From Ceratorhiza oryzae-sativae (Eukaryota > Basidiomycota > Agaricomycetes > Cantharellales > Ceratobasidiaceae), in NCBI GenBank assembly GCA_030998015.1, contig JARWMV010000235.1, forward strand, positions 682,001 to 746,000: a stretch of 64,000 bases of DNA, in the 5' to 3' direction. The notes under the pieces were generated by a model, which ran no database searches, had not been told where the DNA came from, and worked only from the letters and a program-made list of their open reading frames with translations. Positions 44,748-56,826 of the stretch are shown here, piece after piece (within the stretch, counting starts at the first letter, position 1; the number at the start of each line of letters is the position of its first letter). A program made the translations under genes and the position numbers.

Positions 44748-47700
44748 ATGGCGATCAAAAAGCCAGCGAAAGCCAACAAGAACAGGAAAATGAAGTCTGG
44801 GGCCTCGTCTGATCTCAAGGGGGCCGTTCGGGCACTTGGCGGAGACGAACAGGACCTTGAGCTTTTGGCCGGAATCGAGAGCGATGGAGAGAACCCAAGT
44901 GCGAGTAGGAAGAATAAGGCAAAGCCTCAAGTAAGTTAAATTATTCATTGGGGACCAATGCATGTATAACTGATGAACTGCAGAACAAGTTACCCTCGCG
45001 AGAGCTTGCACAGTTTGTTAAGTCTCTGAACCTTCCGGCCGCCGTGGATGCCGATCAGGTTGTGTCTACAAAGGGCAAAGGCAAGGGAAAAGAGAAGGCC
45101 AAAGAAACTGTCAACGAGAAGGTCAAGGACAAAGTACGAGACGCGGGAGATGCAGACGGGAACATCAAGTCCAAGGCAAAGGGGAGAAGGCAGAAAAGCC
45201 TGAACGCAAGGAGAAGGGAGGAAAAGCCGAACCTGAGACGGAGGCAAAACCAACAGGGAGGGAAGGGAAGGGGAAGGAGCCATCCAAGAGGAAGTCACAA
45301 GACGAACAGCCTCGCACTATCAAACCGATTCCTTCATCGAAATCATCCGCGCCTGTTTCCACTTCGGCGACTTTGGCCACACCAACTCCCAACAAGTCGG
45401 GGAAGCAAGGAAAACTTGTGCGTACAGAACTGGTCTGGCTGCTCCCGCTTTGCTAACCTGCATCTCAGGTTGTTACACCTACATCCAAATGGTACGACGA
45501 CTTGCCTCCGGTTGCTCCCTCTGGCGTTCGCCTGTCCGAGAGCAAGCTCTCTGCGCTTGGTGACCGCGCAGCCGCACTACACGCTGCAGACACCGCTGCG
45601 TTCTCAGATTCTCAATTTGGCCTTTCATCCTCCGATGCGCACTTTTTGGAGAGTGTTTTGCAGGGAGGCACACGGAGTGATAGGCTCAGTGCGTTGACGT
45701 TGGTGGTTCAGGGGGCACCAGTTCATAGCGTACGTGCAGATACAAGAAAGGGATTCGGCGGCGTAAAAATGACCATATTGACCACAGACCCGTTCGTTGG
45801 AGGGACTACGAGCCATGGCTTCGAAGAAGGGAGGAAGGGGGGAGAGTTTGAAGGCACTAAGGGCCATTGTCGATTGGTGGGTTGGCGGTGGATGCCCGGA
45901 TCGCAAACTTCGGTAAGCAGGTGTGTCAACGTGAAGGTGCACGTATTGAGTTGTGCGACTTAGGTATTTCCGCGATCAGCCAATATCATCGAGCGACGTG
46001 ACCGATGTCCATTTGATTGTTTGGCATTTCGAAGACTGGCTCAAGAAATATTTCTTCACAATCCTTCAACTGCTAGAGGTGCTCTCTAAATCCCTGCTAA
46101 TGTTTCTAACCTAAAGAACTAATCAACGATTGCACAGACTCTTTCACTCGACACACTCCCTTACATCCGCACCCAAACCATGTCCCTCATATTCACACTC
46201 CTCAAAGAAAAACCTGAGCAAGAGCAAAATCTACTTAGGCTTCTTGTGAACAAGCTCGGCGACTCTGACAGGAGCGTAGCGTCCAAAGCTTCATTCCACC
46301 TTCTTCAACTCCTCGTTCCACACCCCTCGATGAAAAGTGTCATCATCCGAGAGATGACCTCGCTTGTGTTAAAGCCGCAAACGGAACAGACGAACGCACG
46401 GTATTACGGTGTCATTACGTTGAACCAGTTTACGCTCGCACCGGGAGAAAAGGACGTCGCTGCTGCGTTGATCGGGCTTTACTTCCAGCTGTTTGAGGAT
46501 ATACTTGGTAAAGGAGAAGAGCCCTCTCCAGAGGACGAGGCCGAGCCAACGGGGGAGCGAATGCATCGTCCGAGCGCCCGCGAAAAGGCAAGAATCAAGT
46601 CAAAAGGAAAAGGAAAAGAAACGGTTGGGAAAGGAGCGAGTGGCGAAGCTGTTTTTGCGGAAACGCAGGACTCGAACGCAAAGTTGATCGCTGCGATATT
46701 GACGGGCGTGCATCGTGCGTTGCCGTTTGCAAAGACCGATACCTCCATGTAAGCCTGTCTTATGGTTTTTGCCTCGCTTTCCTGCTCATCATCTCGGATA
46801 CATAGGTTTGACAAGCATTTACACACGCTATTCCGTATTACTCATTCCGCGCCATTTAATATCAGTATACAGGCTCTTGTGCTAATTGAGAAAGTCTCTT
46901 CGGCGAACCAAGTAAGTGCTAGCGCGCTTTGAAACAATGGGTATTCATTCAAAATTCTTTAGTCAATCTCTGACCGATTCTACCGCACATTATACGGCTC
47001 ACTTCTGGATCCTCGCCTGCTCACGTCCTCAAAGCAGGCCATGTACCTCAATCTACTATTCAAAACCATGAAGGCGGATACCTCATTCCGCAGAGTGACC
47101 GCTTTTGTAAAAAGGCTCCTTCAGTCACTTACGGTGCACCAGCCTCCGTTTATATGTGGGGCGTTGTACCTATTGGGAGAGGTGAGTAACTTACCGGGCC
47201 GACTTTGTCCCCTACCAATCGCATATATTCAGCTGTTTAGCACAACACCCGGACTCCGAGAGTTACTAAAAGATAACGAAGCAAAGAGAAATCAGATCTT
47301 GGTCGCGGAGGATGCGGATGACCCACCTCGTGGAGATGGTTCATATGATCCCAAGAAGCGCGATCCACAGTGGGCGAACGCACATCGAACTTGTCTGTGG
47401 GAGCTGGTGAGTTCAGGGCCATGGGATTAATATGCATTATCCAATGTATCGTGTAGATGCCTTTCCTAAACCACTACCATCCTTCCGTCTCACTTCACGC
47501 CAATCAACTCCTCGCAGGAGCTCAACTCACCGCCACACCTGACCTTGGCTTGAACACGCTTACCCATTTCCTCGATCGATTCGTTTACCGAAATCCAAAG
47601 AAAGTCAAAGCTCGTCCGGTGTCCGTTCTACACCCTGCAGCCCACGACCCGGATGGCACTCGTGTCCGCTTGATGAAAGATACTGTGGACTCGGCTACAA

Positions 47701-48484
47701 CTGTGAATGATGAAGCATTCTGGAGGAAAAACGTCAAGGATGTTCCTGCCGATCAGGTATGAACAACGTTTGCCTTGTGCAACAGCGACCTTGCTCACAG
47801 CGAATTTAGCTTTTCTTTCACAAATTCTTTTTGAAAAAATTGGAGAAACAAAAGGCTCGAGCTGGCAAGGCGGAGAAACGCAAAAAGGACAAAGCCGACA
47901 AATCGGATCTGTCTGATAGTGATGGAGAAGGGGAATCTGAGGGGTCTGGGACTGAAAGTGAGGAAGGTAGCGAGCTGGATGAGGCCGAAATTTGGAAGGT
48001 AAGCTACTCGGCCCGATTTAGCATCATCATTTATCTTCAACTTATATTTATAGGCTATGCAATCATCGATGCCCGAGCTGCAGCATGCTGGAGACGACAG
48101 TGATAGCATGCCGAGCGGACTGGACGACATGTCAGATGGTTCAGACTCCGACGAACAGAGCGGTAGCGACGCTGAACGATCCGAAGGCGAGAGCGAAATA
48201 TCGGGCCAGACGAACCGGGTGTCGAGTCTTCGGTCCATGGCGGAATGCCAGATGACCTAAGCGATTCTGACGACAACGAAATCAATTTCGCCGAGGACGA
48301 GGGTGACCTAATCGAACTCTCCGAAAGGGAAGCCGTCTCATCGGACGAAGAGCCGTCGCGCGGTAAACGCAAAAAATCTGACAGAGGCGAAAAGAAACAG
48401 AAGAAACGTAGAAAACTTCCAACTTTTGCTTCGGTGGAGGAATATGCGAAAATGATTGATGAAGCACCCGAGGATGACATTTAA
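44748..48484 (+). CDS. NOC1: Ribosome biogenesis protein NOC1/MAK21 (CBF/CEBPZ family)
   Basis: About 12 exons: 44748-44930, 44984-45417, 45469-45729, 45788-45912, 45964-46078, 46138-46748, 46806-46911, 46963-47181, 47233-47406, 47457-47756, 47810-47998 and 48054-48484. NOC1 pairs with NOC2 in the nucleolus to move 90S/66S pre-60S particles toward export. Conserved phrases are KWYDDLPP, SLKALRAIVDWWVGGGCPDR, FEDWLKKYFFTILQLLE, QALVLIEKVS, DRFYRTLYGSLLDPRL, FICGALYLLGE, LWELMPFLNHYHPSVSLHA and HKFFLKKL, then an acidic tail. Two frame breaks appear in charged linkers: near 45,180 (GGGG run) and near 48,205 (GAAATA). They may be assembly errors in short runs, since the gene is essential in yeast. 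Coordinates assume the frame is recovered after each. Confidence 0.88.
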
Positions 48485-48558
48485 CATTTTGGTTGTACAG
48501 AGAATCCATGTATATGCAGTGTATCAATGAGGAAATATAAACAACTAGGACGTGCTAA

Positions 48559-49949
48559 TCAAGTCGGAGGCTGAGAAATCTTGGCAGCAGTGTGCTTGGT
48601 GGCTAGTGTCTTGGGGGTGAATACGAGGATGTACGGATCTACGCAAGGCGTTGGGGCGAAGGAAACGGGAGCTTGCTTGATGTGCGAATTGGATTTGGGG
48701 ATCTTGGCCGGTTTCTGCGTCGAGCTTTGTGGTGGCAATATATCGCTGCTAGCTTGCCGGACCATATACCGTGGAGAAGTCCATGAGCTGATAGAATCCA
48801 AATGTCCGGAGAAAGTAGCACATTCTGGCACTGTTGTTGCATCTATAGTGCCGGTTCCAACCCCCAAGATCGGAGGTGCAGTCTCCACTACCAGTTGCCC
48901 ACTGCGGGTAGTGGCGGGCATTCCACCGGAGGTGACTTGGATCGAGCCTTTGAATTCAGTCTCCACTGTGGGCAACATTGGTTGCAATTCTTGGGTGACT
49001 GGATCATATTGCCAGAGTTGAGTTTCGCCGCTGTCCTCTGAGCTCGTCACTCCAGAAAGATAAGCGTCGTCACATTGCCTGAAGCTGACAAGAGATTCGT
49101 CCCCCTGACTCCAACGGGGGTCAGTATATGTGACACATAGGTGACCTCCGAGTGTCCGTTGGTCGTCAGGAGCGTTTCCTTCTAGTCGAACCGTGATAGG
49201 GGCTGCGGATGACTTGGTATTGGAGTCCTTGACAGCAAAACTACGCGTCGAGGAAACGCCTTCAGTTATAGCATGAGGATCGGACGTAGATATGTCGTTG
49301 TTTAGGGAATGATTAATAGACGTGGTGTCTAAGCGTCCAGTGGGTGAAAGGAAAACTAGCGAACCAAGTTTCGTCTCCGCCCAAGCTCAAACAGCTGATG
49401 GACAGCCTTGCCATCAACGAGTTGAAGGCTCGCGACCTTGATACTCGTAAGCCCTTGATTAGAAAAATTGACAATATCCAAATAGCCGTGTATTCCATTG
49501 TGGGTGTCTGGATGAGAACTTAACCATCCGGCGGACGTGGCGCCTCCCATAAAACATCCACCAATTGTCGGACCGACAGTTGAAACATTGGATGCGTTTG
49601 AATCCAGAATTATATGAGATACGTCCTCAGTGGTTGTTATGTTCACGGGTACAGCTGGGCCGAAGATGTCGGAAATTGCCGTTGTTCCAGAAGTGCTGTT
49701 GAGGTCCAAATCTAAAAGCATGGCACTCGAATCCACATCAAGCGAATTAGCGATTTCTGTACTCGAGTTTCCGCACCGCTTATTGACCTAAATTAATATA
49801 TCAGCATTATGAAAATCGCAGTTGAAGTTCGCTACGACTTTTAGTGGCAAGTCCATGACGCTGGAAGATGGTGCGGCATCCACAAGAACAATGACCCCAC
49901 CAATCCCCAATACCAGCCCAAAGGGGATTATACCATTGAAAGACACCAT
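48559..49949 (-). CDS. Secreted, glycosylation-rich protein of unknown function
   Basis: The start ATG at 49949 opens a hydrophobic leader (MVSFNGIIPFGLVLGIGGVI). After an intron ending TTTAG near 49,788 come NKRCGNSSTEIANSLDVDSS, NASNVSTVGPTIGG and DIVNFSNQGLTSIKVASLQL, with several N-x-S/T sites. Further exons give SSTRSFAVKDSNTKSSAAPI and RTLGGHLCVTYTDPRWSQGD, and the last exon (about 49,050 to 48,559) QLWQYDPVTQELQPML and CVDPYILVFTP. Two or more Cys (RQCDDAYLSG) could pair. I recognise no catalytic domain. It looks like a cell-surface or wall protein found in this fungal group. Confidence 0.55.
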
Positions 49950-50302
49950 TTATCTATCCTTAATGTCGACCTATGCTGGAAGAAAATGGTTAATGATGGT
50001 CGTAAACCAGGGCTGTGCTCGAAATAGGAGTCAATAAAGTATGTGGTCCTTTGCAGTTCCTTTGGTTCTTCACACATGTTCTCGCTCGCCGTCTCACTTG
50101 CGCGACTTTGATGAACATTCAGTACCCTGCTATTTGGGTTGAGTTCTATGTGATATCATAATTTCGTGTAGATCGAACATGCCACCTCATCTCGTTCATC
50201 CCACGACTAAGTCCTTGGGCTCTTCTTCGACGCCAAACTCGTAGCCTCTCTACCATAAGTTCACCTACTTCTCTAGTCACCTCTATCGATCAATCGTGCA
50301 TC

Positions 50303-51154
50303 ATGAGTGGAGGTTACAAAAACATTTACCTGATTCGACACGGGCAAGCCGAATGCAAGTGAGTATGAAACCCAAATTTATGGCGAATCACTAACCTAGC
50401 CGGCGACGATTTAGCGTTACCAACGACTTCACTAGTAAGCCGAGCTACGCATAGCTAGCCCAGAAAGTTATACATATACTTTTTATAGTCCCCGACGCTG
50501 TCCTTACCGATTTAGGCCGCTTCCAGTGCACCGAATTCAGCCAGAGCCCGTTGGCGACTACAATTCAAAATAACGCCCAGTTAATTTTGACGTCCCCGCA
50601 GCGACGTGCTCTATCTACGATGCTGTTGGCTCTTCCGACGGCCGTAGAACGTCTCTTGCCGGATTCGCGTGTACTCCTCGTCCCACAACTTCAAGAAATC
50701 AACGACTTAGCGTGTGATCGAGGGTCAGATCGCTCGGTATTAGAATCTACCCCCGAGTATACAACGGAGATAAAACATCTTGGCCGGCTAGACTTTAGTT
50801 GCCTCACCGAAGACTGGAACAAGAAGCAGGGAATTTATGCAGCTGACCCTGACAGGTTGTGGGCACGGGCTCAGTGGGTTCGGAGGTTCATTCGCAATCG
50901 GCAGGAGGAGACCATTGTGGTGGTGGCCCATGGGAACTTCTTGCGATACATCGTAGGGTTGGATGGCTATTACGACCAAGTGAGAGTAAGTGTAGCGCAT
51001 GGGGTATTGTTAAAACATCGGTTCTCACTAATCTGGCTGCAATCAGATCTGGTCCAACGTGGAAGCACGTTTGTACACGTTTGAATCATTGGATGACGAG
51101 CGAGCGAAACTCGTACCCGTACACGACGATTCGAAGGCAGCTGGGCTATTGTAA
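50303..51154 (+). CDS. Histidine phosphatase (phosphoglycerate-mutase-like) family protein
   Basis: Exons 50303-50358, 50415-50434, 50489-50979 and 51047-51154 join in frame to 224 residues. The second exon is only 20 nt. NIYLIRHGQAECN carries the nucleophilic His. LTDLGRFQC and TSPQRRALSTMLLAL follow, and VVVAHGNFLRYI holds the second catalytic His. The size and the acid residue in QLQEINDLACDRGSD match small cytosolic members close to yeast YMR1-unrelated SHB17/PMU-type phosphatases. The substrate is not predictable from sequence. Confidence 0.85.
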
Positions 51155-51568
51155 AAGAGAATAGCATATATACTATATTTCTTATTGAACTAGATCGTTA
51201 TAGAGAACATGAATGGAGTCACGATCTTTCCTCAAATGGCATACCTCGGCAACTCCATCCCCGACCATTGATTAAGTAGTTTACATGCTCGCATCCGAAA
51301 ACCCTGAGACACCAAGCTATTCGTCAACTCTTCGCCTTGACCACCACACCGACCCTTGCCCTCACCAGCTAGTCCACTGCCTGCAAACGTTTACCTTATC
51401 TGGATGACGAAACTCCGTGGGTGGACGTCGGCTATGACGAACTTGGTTTGGATCCTCAGACCCTGAGCTCTGACGTTGCTCATCCGGCCAGTTTGCGGGA
51501 CTACCAGAGCACGAGCAGCCCCCTCTTTCTTGGCCTACTTGACAACACTTCCCTATTTACCGGACTTA

Positions 51569-53727
51569 ATGATTTGTGCCCTCTCTCAACCTGGGCTTTC
51601 AAACGAGTCTTCATCGCTGACCACTCGGCGTCTGACTAGCCTGCCTTACGATGCCCTACTTGGTGTAATACGATATCTATCTGTAAAGGATGTTCTCAGC
51701 CTCCGCAGGGTATTTCGATTTAAAATTGAATCCCGCTTCTCATTCTTACACGCTTATCACAAAGATATCCCGACACCTTTATCAATTTAGCAAAACTCGA
51801 CCAGTATGGTGAGCCCAATGTACTACCAAGCTTAACGGCCGCCATCTCACTCGGTAATATTTGCACACGAGCAGGGCCGCCCTTGCCGAGGTGATTCAAC
51901 AACGAAGAGCGATTCCTTTGCCACAGTGGCGGAGTCTCGAGTCCCTCGACGCCACCGAGCTCGAAAATTCAACGCTACATGCGGCGCGAGTGGAAGCCAA
52001 CTTTTTGAAGAAGAGACCGAGTCCACGTCGGGTTTTCCATATAATCAACACGGGACGGAAGTGGGGTCGGATAAGTTGGTTAGGCCAGGTGCGCTTGCTG
52101 CTGCGACAGGAGCGTAGCTGCTCACCCTCGCAATGTAGGTCGCTGGAGGGGAATATGTGATCATTTTCTTCCGAAATGGAATGCTCTCGGTATGGGATGT
52201 CACGCCCGAGAAATCCGGCTGCGTAGCGGAGCTTCAAACACACATGATAACTACACCCATACCTGCGAGGTTCTTCAAGACGAGCAAGCAACGTTGATTG
52301 GCTTGGCGACAGGCGCACATGATGGGTGTGTATCAATGTCGCACTCGCGGGACTGCTTCTCATTGTTCAACAGCGAGGACGAAGAGCAGCCTGGACGGTA
52401 CTGTGTGTTCAAAATCTGCTTCCCACCAGCCAACATAGGCGTTTCCATTACCCAAGTGCTGGATGCGAAGATTGACATTCCGATAACGGGATTGTTCATG
52501 GATGTGAGTTACCCGCAGAAAGTAGTATCATCACGGCTGATATCAACCCCCCCCCCCCAGCGAGGGCTTGTTGGTGTGGTTGGGCCATTTCATGACCGGA
52601 CAACCGCCGCCCTTCAAGTGTATGAGCGAGAAACGGGTAATGGAATCTTGATAAATACAGGGATAGAGCTGCAGGTACAAACACTTGGAGTTGCCGGGAG
52701 ATTGAGCTTACTCCTATTACTCCAGACTGACTGCGATCTCGACGTGATCTCATTTCCCGAAGAGATTGTACTGTATGCTGAGGACTCGAAGCGTTCCGTT
52801 CTTCATACCTACACTGTTGAGGACGTTCGTCGAATGCTGTCGCTAGTCGCGAATCACGAACCCCAAACGGTTGCCTGTGTTGGCGGGGGGTTTCCCGTAG
52901 ACCTGAGTGATAGCGACTCGTCGCTCGCATCAACACCCTCTAGATCCTCCTCCGATGGCGACGGCACAGCAGGAATGACACAGATCAGATTGCCACCTAA
53001 ACGGTCGAAAACACGAGAAATCAAGGATCAGGGTGTAGGGACATTTGGTGCGGGCTATACGATGCTGAAAAAGAGCCACATGAGCGCTCGAGATTGCATA
53101 CCATATAGTGGCAAGATGTCCGTTCTGACGTGAGTCGTTTCTTGAGTTATCTGGGGGTCCTTCTGAGCACGTGAACAGAATGTCGTTGCGTCACATTGAA
53201 AGCAATAGTTCGAAAGTCCGCTGCCTCACCCATCACTTTCTCACTCCTTTGGCAGCTCCCGCTGCAACTGCCTCCTCAGATACCAACTCATCATCTTCTA
53301 CATACCTTTCCGCCAACACCTCTCTGTCTTCTCCGGATGAACCTCTTGACGACTCTCCCCTCGAACACACATTCGCTCATACCCTAGGCAGCAATGCAAT
53401 TGTTAAAGGACACACTGGCTATGACCTCATCTCGTTTGGCGAGGGTGGGACAAATGTAGTATGGCTTGCCGTAGTGATGATACCAATATCGACTCTGACG
53501 ACTCTGACGAGCTTGACGAGGATGAGGCCGACAAGCTCGAGTATACATTCTATATTGCGAATTTTCCGACCTCTCATTCTAACATTGGTGGGGAGTACGT
53601 GCGACGCCTGATGCTTTCTCGTATCATAAGCCCACGTTTGACTGCCGCTCTCGACTTGGACGATACTCAAGGGGTGCTATGTATTGCAACGATCAATGGG
53701 GACGTATTCCGTCTGCGATTCGACTGA
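51569..53727 (+). CDS. F-box protein with C-terminal beta-propeller-like region
   Basis: From MICALSQPGLSNESSS the F-box follows at RRLTSLPYDALLGVIRYLSV, then VKDVLSLRR. Later exons read LPQWRSLESLDATELENSTL, GEYVIIFFRNGMLSVWDVTP, ATLIGLATGAHDGCVSMSHS, RGLVGVVGPFHDRTTAALQV and PEEIVLYAEDSKRSVLHTYT. The last exon ends LDDTQGVLCIATINGDVFRL and RFD. Repeated G-x-V-x-Trp/Asp strands suggest a degenerate WD or propeller domain. An intron at 52501-52560 has a GTGAGT donor and an acceptor after an all-C pyrimidine tract. A frame change near 52,290 (TSKQ to ATLIGLATG) is unresolved. It may be an SCF substrate adaptor. Similar F-box genes are abundant in agaricomycetes. Confidence 0.6.
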
Positions 53728-53858
53728 AACATCTATACTCTCCATTTTCTTTGTAGCACTATGTTTAATAATGGATGGGTTGTTTGGAAACAGATAGCAA
53801 TTGAATACAAGAGAAAACACATCTACAAAAGACGGCGGGAATAGAGATTTGAGCAAAT

Positions 53859-55447
53859 TTACTGAGAGCCCCCAGTGCCATCCATGGCGGCAGTATACAA
53901 TCCAACAGACGGATCTGTGTCAATATCTTCGTCGCTGTAAGGCTCTTCTTGGCGCGTATGCGTTTTCATTACGATGTCGATCATGGATTGGAGGGTTGGG
54001 AAGGCTCCTTCCAAAGCTCGCACATTGCTGGGAGGCTTGGTCGAGACTAGAAGGTAGTACTGCAGAGCCACGCACGATACGTATAAGCAAACTGAATGAG
54101 AGAAATTTGCGCTGAAACACACCTTGACTTCAACAAAATTGTCAAGCTCCCAAGATAGTTCAGAGCCACTTCTTCCGCCAACCTCTAGGCTCCCATTCAG
54201 TACGCGAACGCCCTCCATTGGGGTTGAGCTAGAGGCGGGATCTCCCTCATCCGCAGCCACACCCTGATAGTCTGCTGTTGTCACACCAGTTGCTAATACG
54301 ATATCTTTTCGTTTCCGAAGCCCATGAACTATGACAATCGCGGATTTGACTAGCTGGACACTAACTTCTATGAGCGCGAGAGAAGCAGGGTTACGTGAAG
54401 TCCCGGAGGTCGCGGACGAAGATGAGTGTATGCGGATGGTATATGGCAAAATCGATGTTGCGGAAAGGATGTTCTGTGTAGGAAGAAATAGCTATTCATG
54501 TAATGCATAAATTTGGCTCTAATTTATTGCTTAAGCAGGGTTTATCGCATACCTCGGCAACCATATTTGGTGGAGCCTCCTTAACACGACTAAAAGGCTG
54601 GATTGGCAGAAGCGCGTGACGTGTCCATAGATCGGGGCTCTCTTTGGATTCCGTATGCATCGGGCGAGTTTGAAGAACGGGGGCAAATGATTTGGGGAGA
54701 TACAAAATCTCGACCTCAAATCTTAAACAGGCTTAGACAGTGTTTGGGTTATCAAGTTTGTGTTCGCGTACCGTTTGTGTCTCCTCAGTCCTTTTCTAAA
54801 CAAGTCAACTTGTATTCTATACTGAACCCGTGCCATGGCAACGCTGGTAACAAAGCGACATGAAGGCGGAAGTGACATGGCATTGAGACTGTCTGGATGG
54901 CTGGGGAATGACAAGTTAAAGGCGTGACTTGCTTGTTGAGGATTTGTGCCCAAGGATGACGAGTCCCACACTGTGATTTTACTTTTGAGGAAACGTCTAG
55001 ACGCGCCTTGCGATGGGACTGCTGCCTCAGAGACCGTCGTATTGACTTCGCCAATCAGCTAATGTGATGGATCAGGAACAAGCAAGGAAGACTAAGCGAA
55101 CGGCATACCGAGATTTCGACCTTGGAAATGGTCTCAATCTGATGTATGCGTACCGTTCCTTCTATTGTTCCGGCGTAACCATAACAAGGCAAGGGGCAAT
55201 ACCAAATCCGTTCACCCAGGTCAAGAGTCGCATGTTGGGTTGTAAACTCAAACTTGGATGGCAATTCTCGTGTGCTGAGGGCACTGAAAGTCCGGACTGG
55301 GTGGCCGGCCAGTACGCGTTCGTTGGGCGAGGCAGAGCGCGAATACTGTGGGACCGATGAGCTGACAACGTCCGAAGTGCTGAAATCCGAACTGAGCGAC
55401 GCGGCGTACGTGGGTGGCACGCGCAAGTGCTGATTCGGCTGAGACAT
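53859..55447 (-). CDS. Arrestin-like protein 2
   Basis: Exon 1 (55447-55109) starts MSQPNQHLRVPPTYAASLSS and ends TTQHATLDLGERIWYCPLPC and GTIEGTVRIHQIETISKVEI. Exon 2 (about 55,060 to 54,773) reads LIGEVNTTVSEAAVPSQGAS, then VTSVAMARVQYRIQVDLFRK. Exon 3 has VEILYLPKSFAPVLQTRPMH. Exon 4 has ILPYTIRIHSSSS, ALIEVSVQLVKSAIVIVHGL and SELSWELDNFVEVK. The last exon has LLVSTKPPSNVRALEGAFPT and ends DGTGGSQ. The layout and the phrases LDLGERIW and IEGTV match arrestin-like protein 1, so the two are paralogues. The C-terminus is acidic (EEPYSDEDIDTDP). It likely acts as an adaptor at membranes. Confidence 0.75.
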
Positions 55448-55993
55448 TCTTGTTCTCAAGCGGTTGAAAGACCGGGGGTGGAAACTCACAACAGCTAGCA
55501 CAGGCGCGTTTTGAACACAAGTCCATTTTTAACAGCGCCCATCACATTTTGCTAACGGCCGTTTCGGCCTCGCGGGTGTTTGCTGCGAATGCGATCAGGG
55601 ACCAGTGAACCATGTGGTCGTCAGTTGCGAGTCATAATCAGTGGCTCCGCTGTGGGAATATATCTGACTCGATCGCGGGGAGAACAAAACTCGTGACATC
55701 CTTGCGGACGAACGCGTCCTAATCGACTTGGAAGCTGGAGTGGTGTGCCTGCGAAGCGTATGGCACAGCGCAGTTTGACTCGCGACGCAGCAGCGCACAG
55801 CAGAGACTATTGCTAAACCCAGCCCCCGAAAGGCGATCGGCGGTGTTGCTGACTGATAATCATTGATGAAATATCCGGCAATTTATAGAATGTTTCGGCT
55901 TGGCTCGCCTTCAATGCTTCCGTCCCGTGAAGAACGAGGCAACAGATCAAACGCCGTTCTTGGTCTGGCCGTTCTTGGCCTGACCACTCAAAA

Positions 55994-56635
55994 TCATCGC
56001 CCTAGTACAACCTTTGCGGTGCCTTCTGCTAGCTCTAGATTCTCCACCATGCATCGATCCAGCTGGGCTGTGAGTGCAATGATTCCAGCATCCAGACGCG
56101 AGGGTTGACCGCCCACGCCTCGACCTGGATCCCATTTTGGACGCGATATGCGTGCTACGTCTTTAAACCGTGCATTGATCAACAGCGATAGATTTCGCGT
56201 TAGCTGATGAGGCAGCCCACGGGCTTTTGCCGAAGACTGCAGCAGACGGAGAGTGTTGTCCACTTTTGATGTATGCGCATGAAGTTTAGGGGGGGTTAGA
56301 TAGTTCCCATATCAATGATCGTATCACTTACACCGTTCATCCCACTCTTTGATCTCCGGCAAGCTTTTATTTCGGGGTGTTGGGGAGCGGTGCAGCTTGA
56401 AGTAGTCCTCAAACACGGGTCGGTATCTGCTCCGAAGGCATCTCGTTCCGGTAGAATGGTGCAGCAGGCTAGCAGAGGTCGCACGGAGAAATATTCGGTA
56501 AAGAGATCGAACGGCAGGATTCAATTCGGCGGTTCTTTCAATCGGTGTAGCAGGCTTCGCACTCTGTGAGGGCTGAGGCAGTGGAGGCAGAGAGAACCGA
56601 GAACGCCTGAGCTGGAAAACATGCTTTCGCGGCAT
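55994..56635 (-). CDS. LYR-motif protein, probably mitochondrial
   Basis: Two exons, 56635-56332 and 56262-55994, give about 190 residues. The LYR motif is in AVRSLYRIFLRAT (near residue 48), followed by the helical pattern of LYR proteins: RYRPVFEDYFKLH, LRLLQSSAKARGL and LNLSLLINARFKD-like helices, where the sequence reads RNLSLLINARFKD. The N-terminus is basic (MPRKHVFQLRRSRFSLPPLP), consistent with mitochondrial import. LYR proteins act in assembly of Fe-S enzymes and respiratory complexes. The sub-family is not identifiable. The first exon shares a 191-bp divergent promoter with LSM4. Confidence 0.65.
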
Positions 56636-56826
56636 GGATATCAATGAAATAACAAGCACGAATATGAATGATAAAGGCTTCAAATGATATGCTGAGTGAA
56701 ACCAGGTGCAAGCTGTGCTCGAGTAGAATGAGAATGATGGTGATGGGGAAGACTTTGATTTACCGCGTGTCAGAAGAAGTATTACGTCATCCGTGGCAAA
56801 GGCGCCTCTGCTTGACCACAACCGCG
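56636..56826. promoter_or_regulatory. Divergent promoter between LYR-protein gene and LSM4
   Basis: 191 bp separate the two start codons on opposite strands, so both 5' UTRs and core promoters must share it. No clear TATA box is visible. Confidence 0.6.

Noticed and set aside
44990..45395. Minus-strand frames of 76-102 codons opposite NOC1
   Set aside because: Antisense shadows of the Lys/Glu-rich linker of NOC1.
52547..52558. C-run suspected as sequencing error in the F-box gene
   Set aside because: It works as the pyrimidine tract of an intron with a GTGAGT donor at 52502 and a CAG acceptor; removing the intron keeps the frame.
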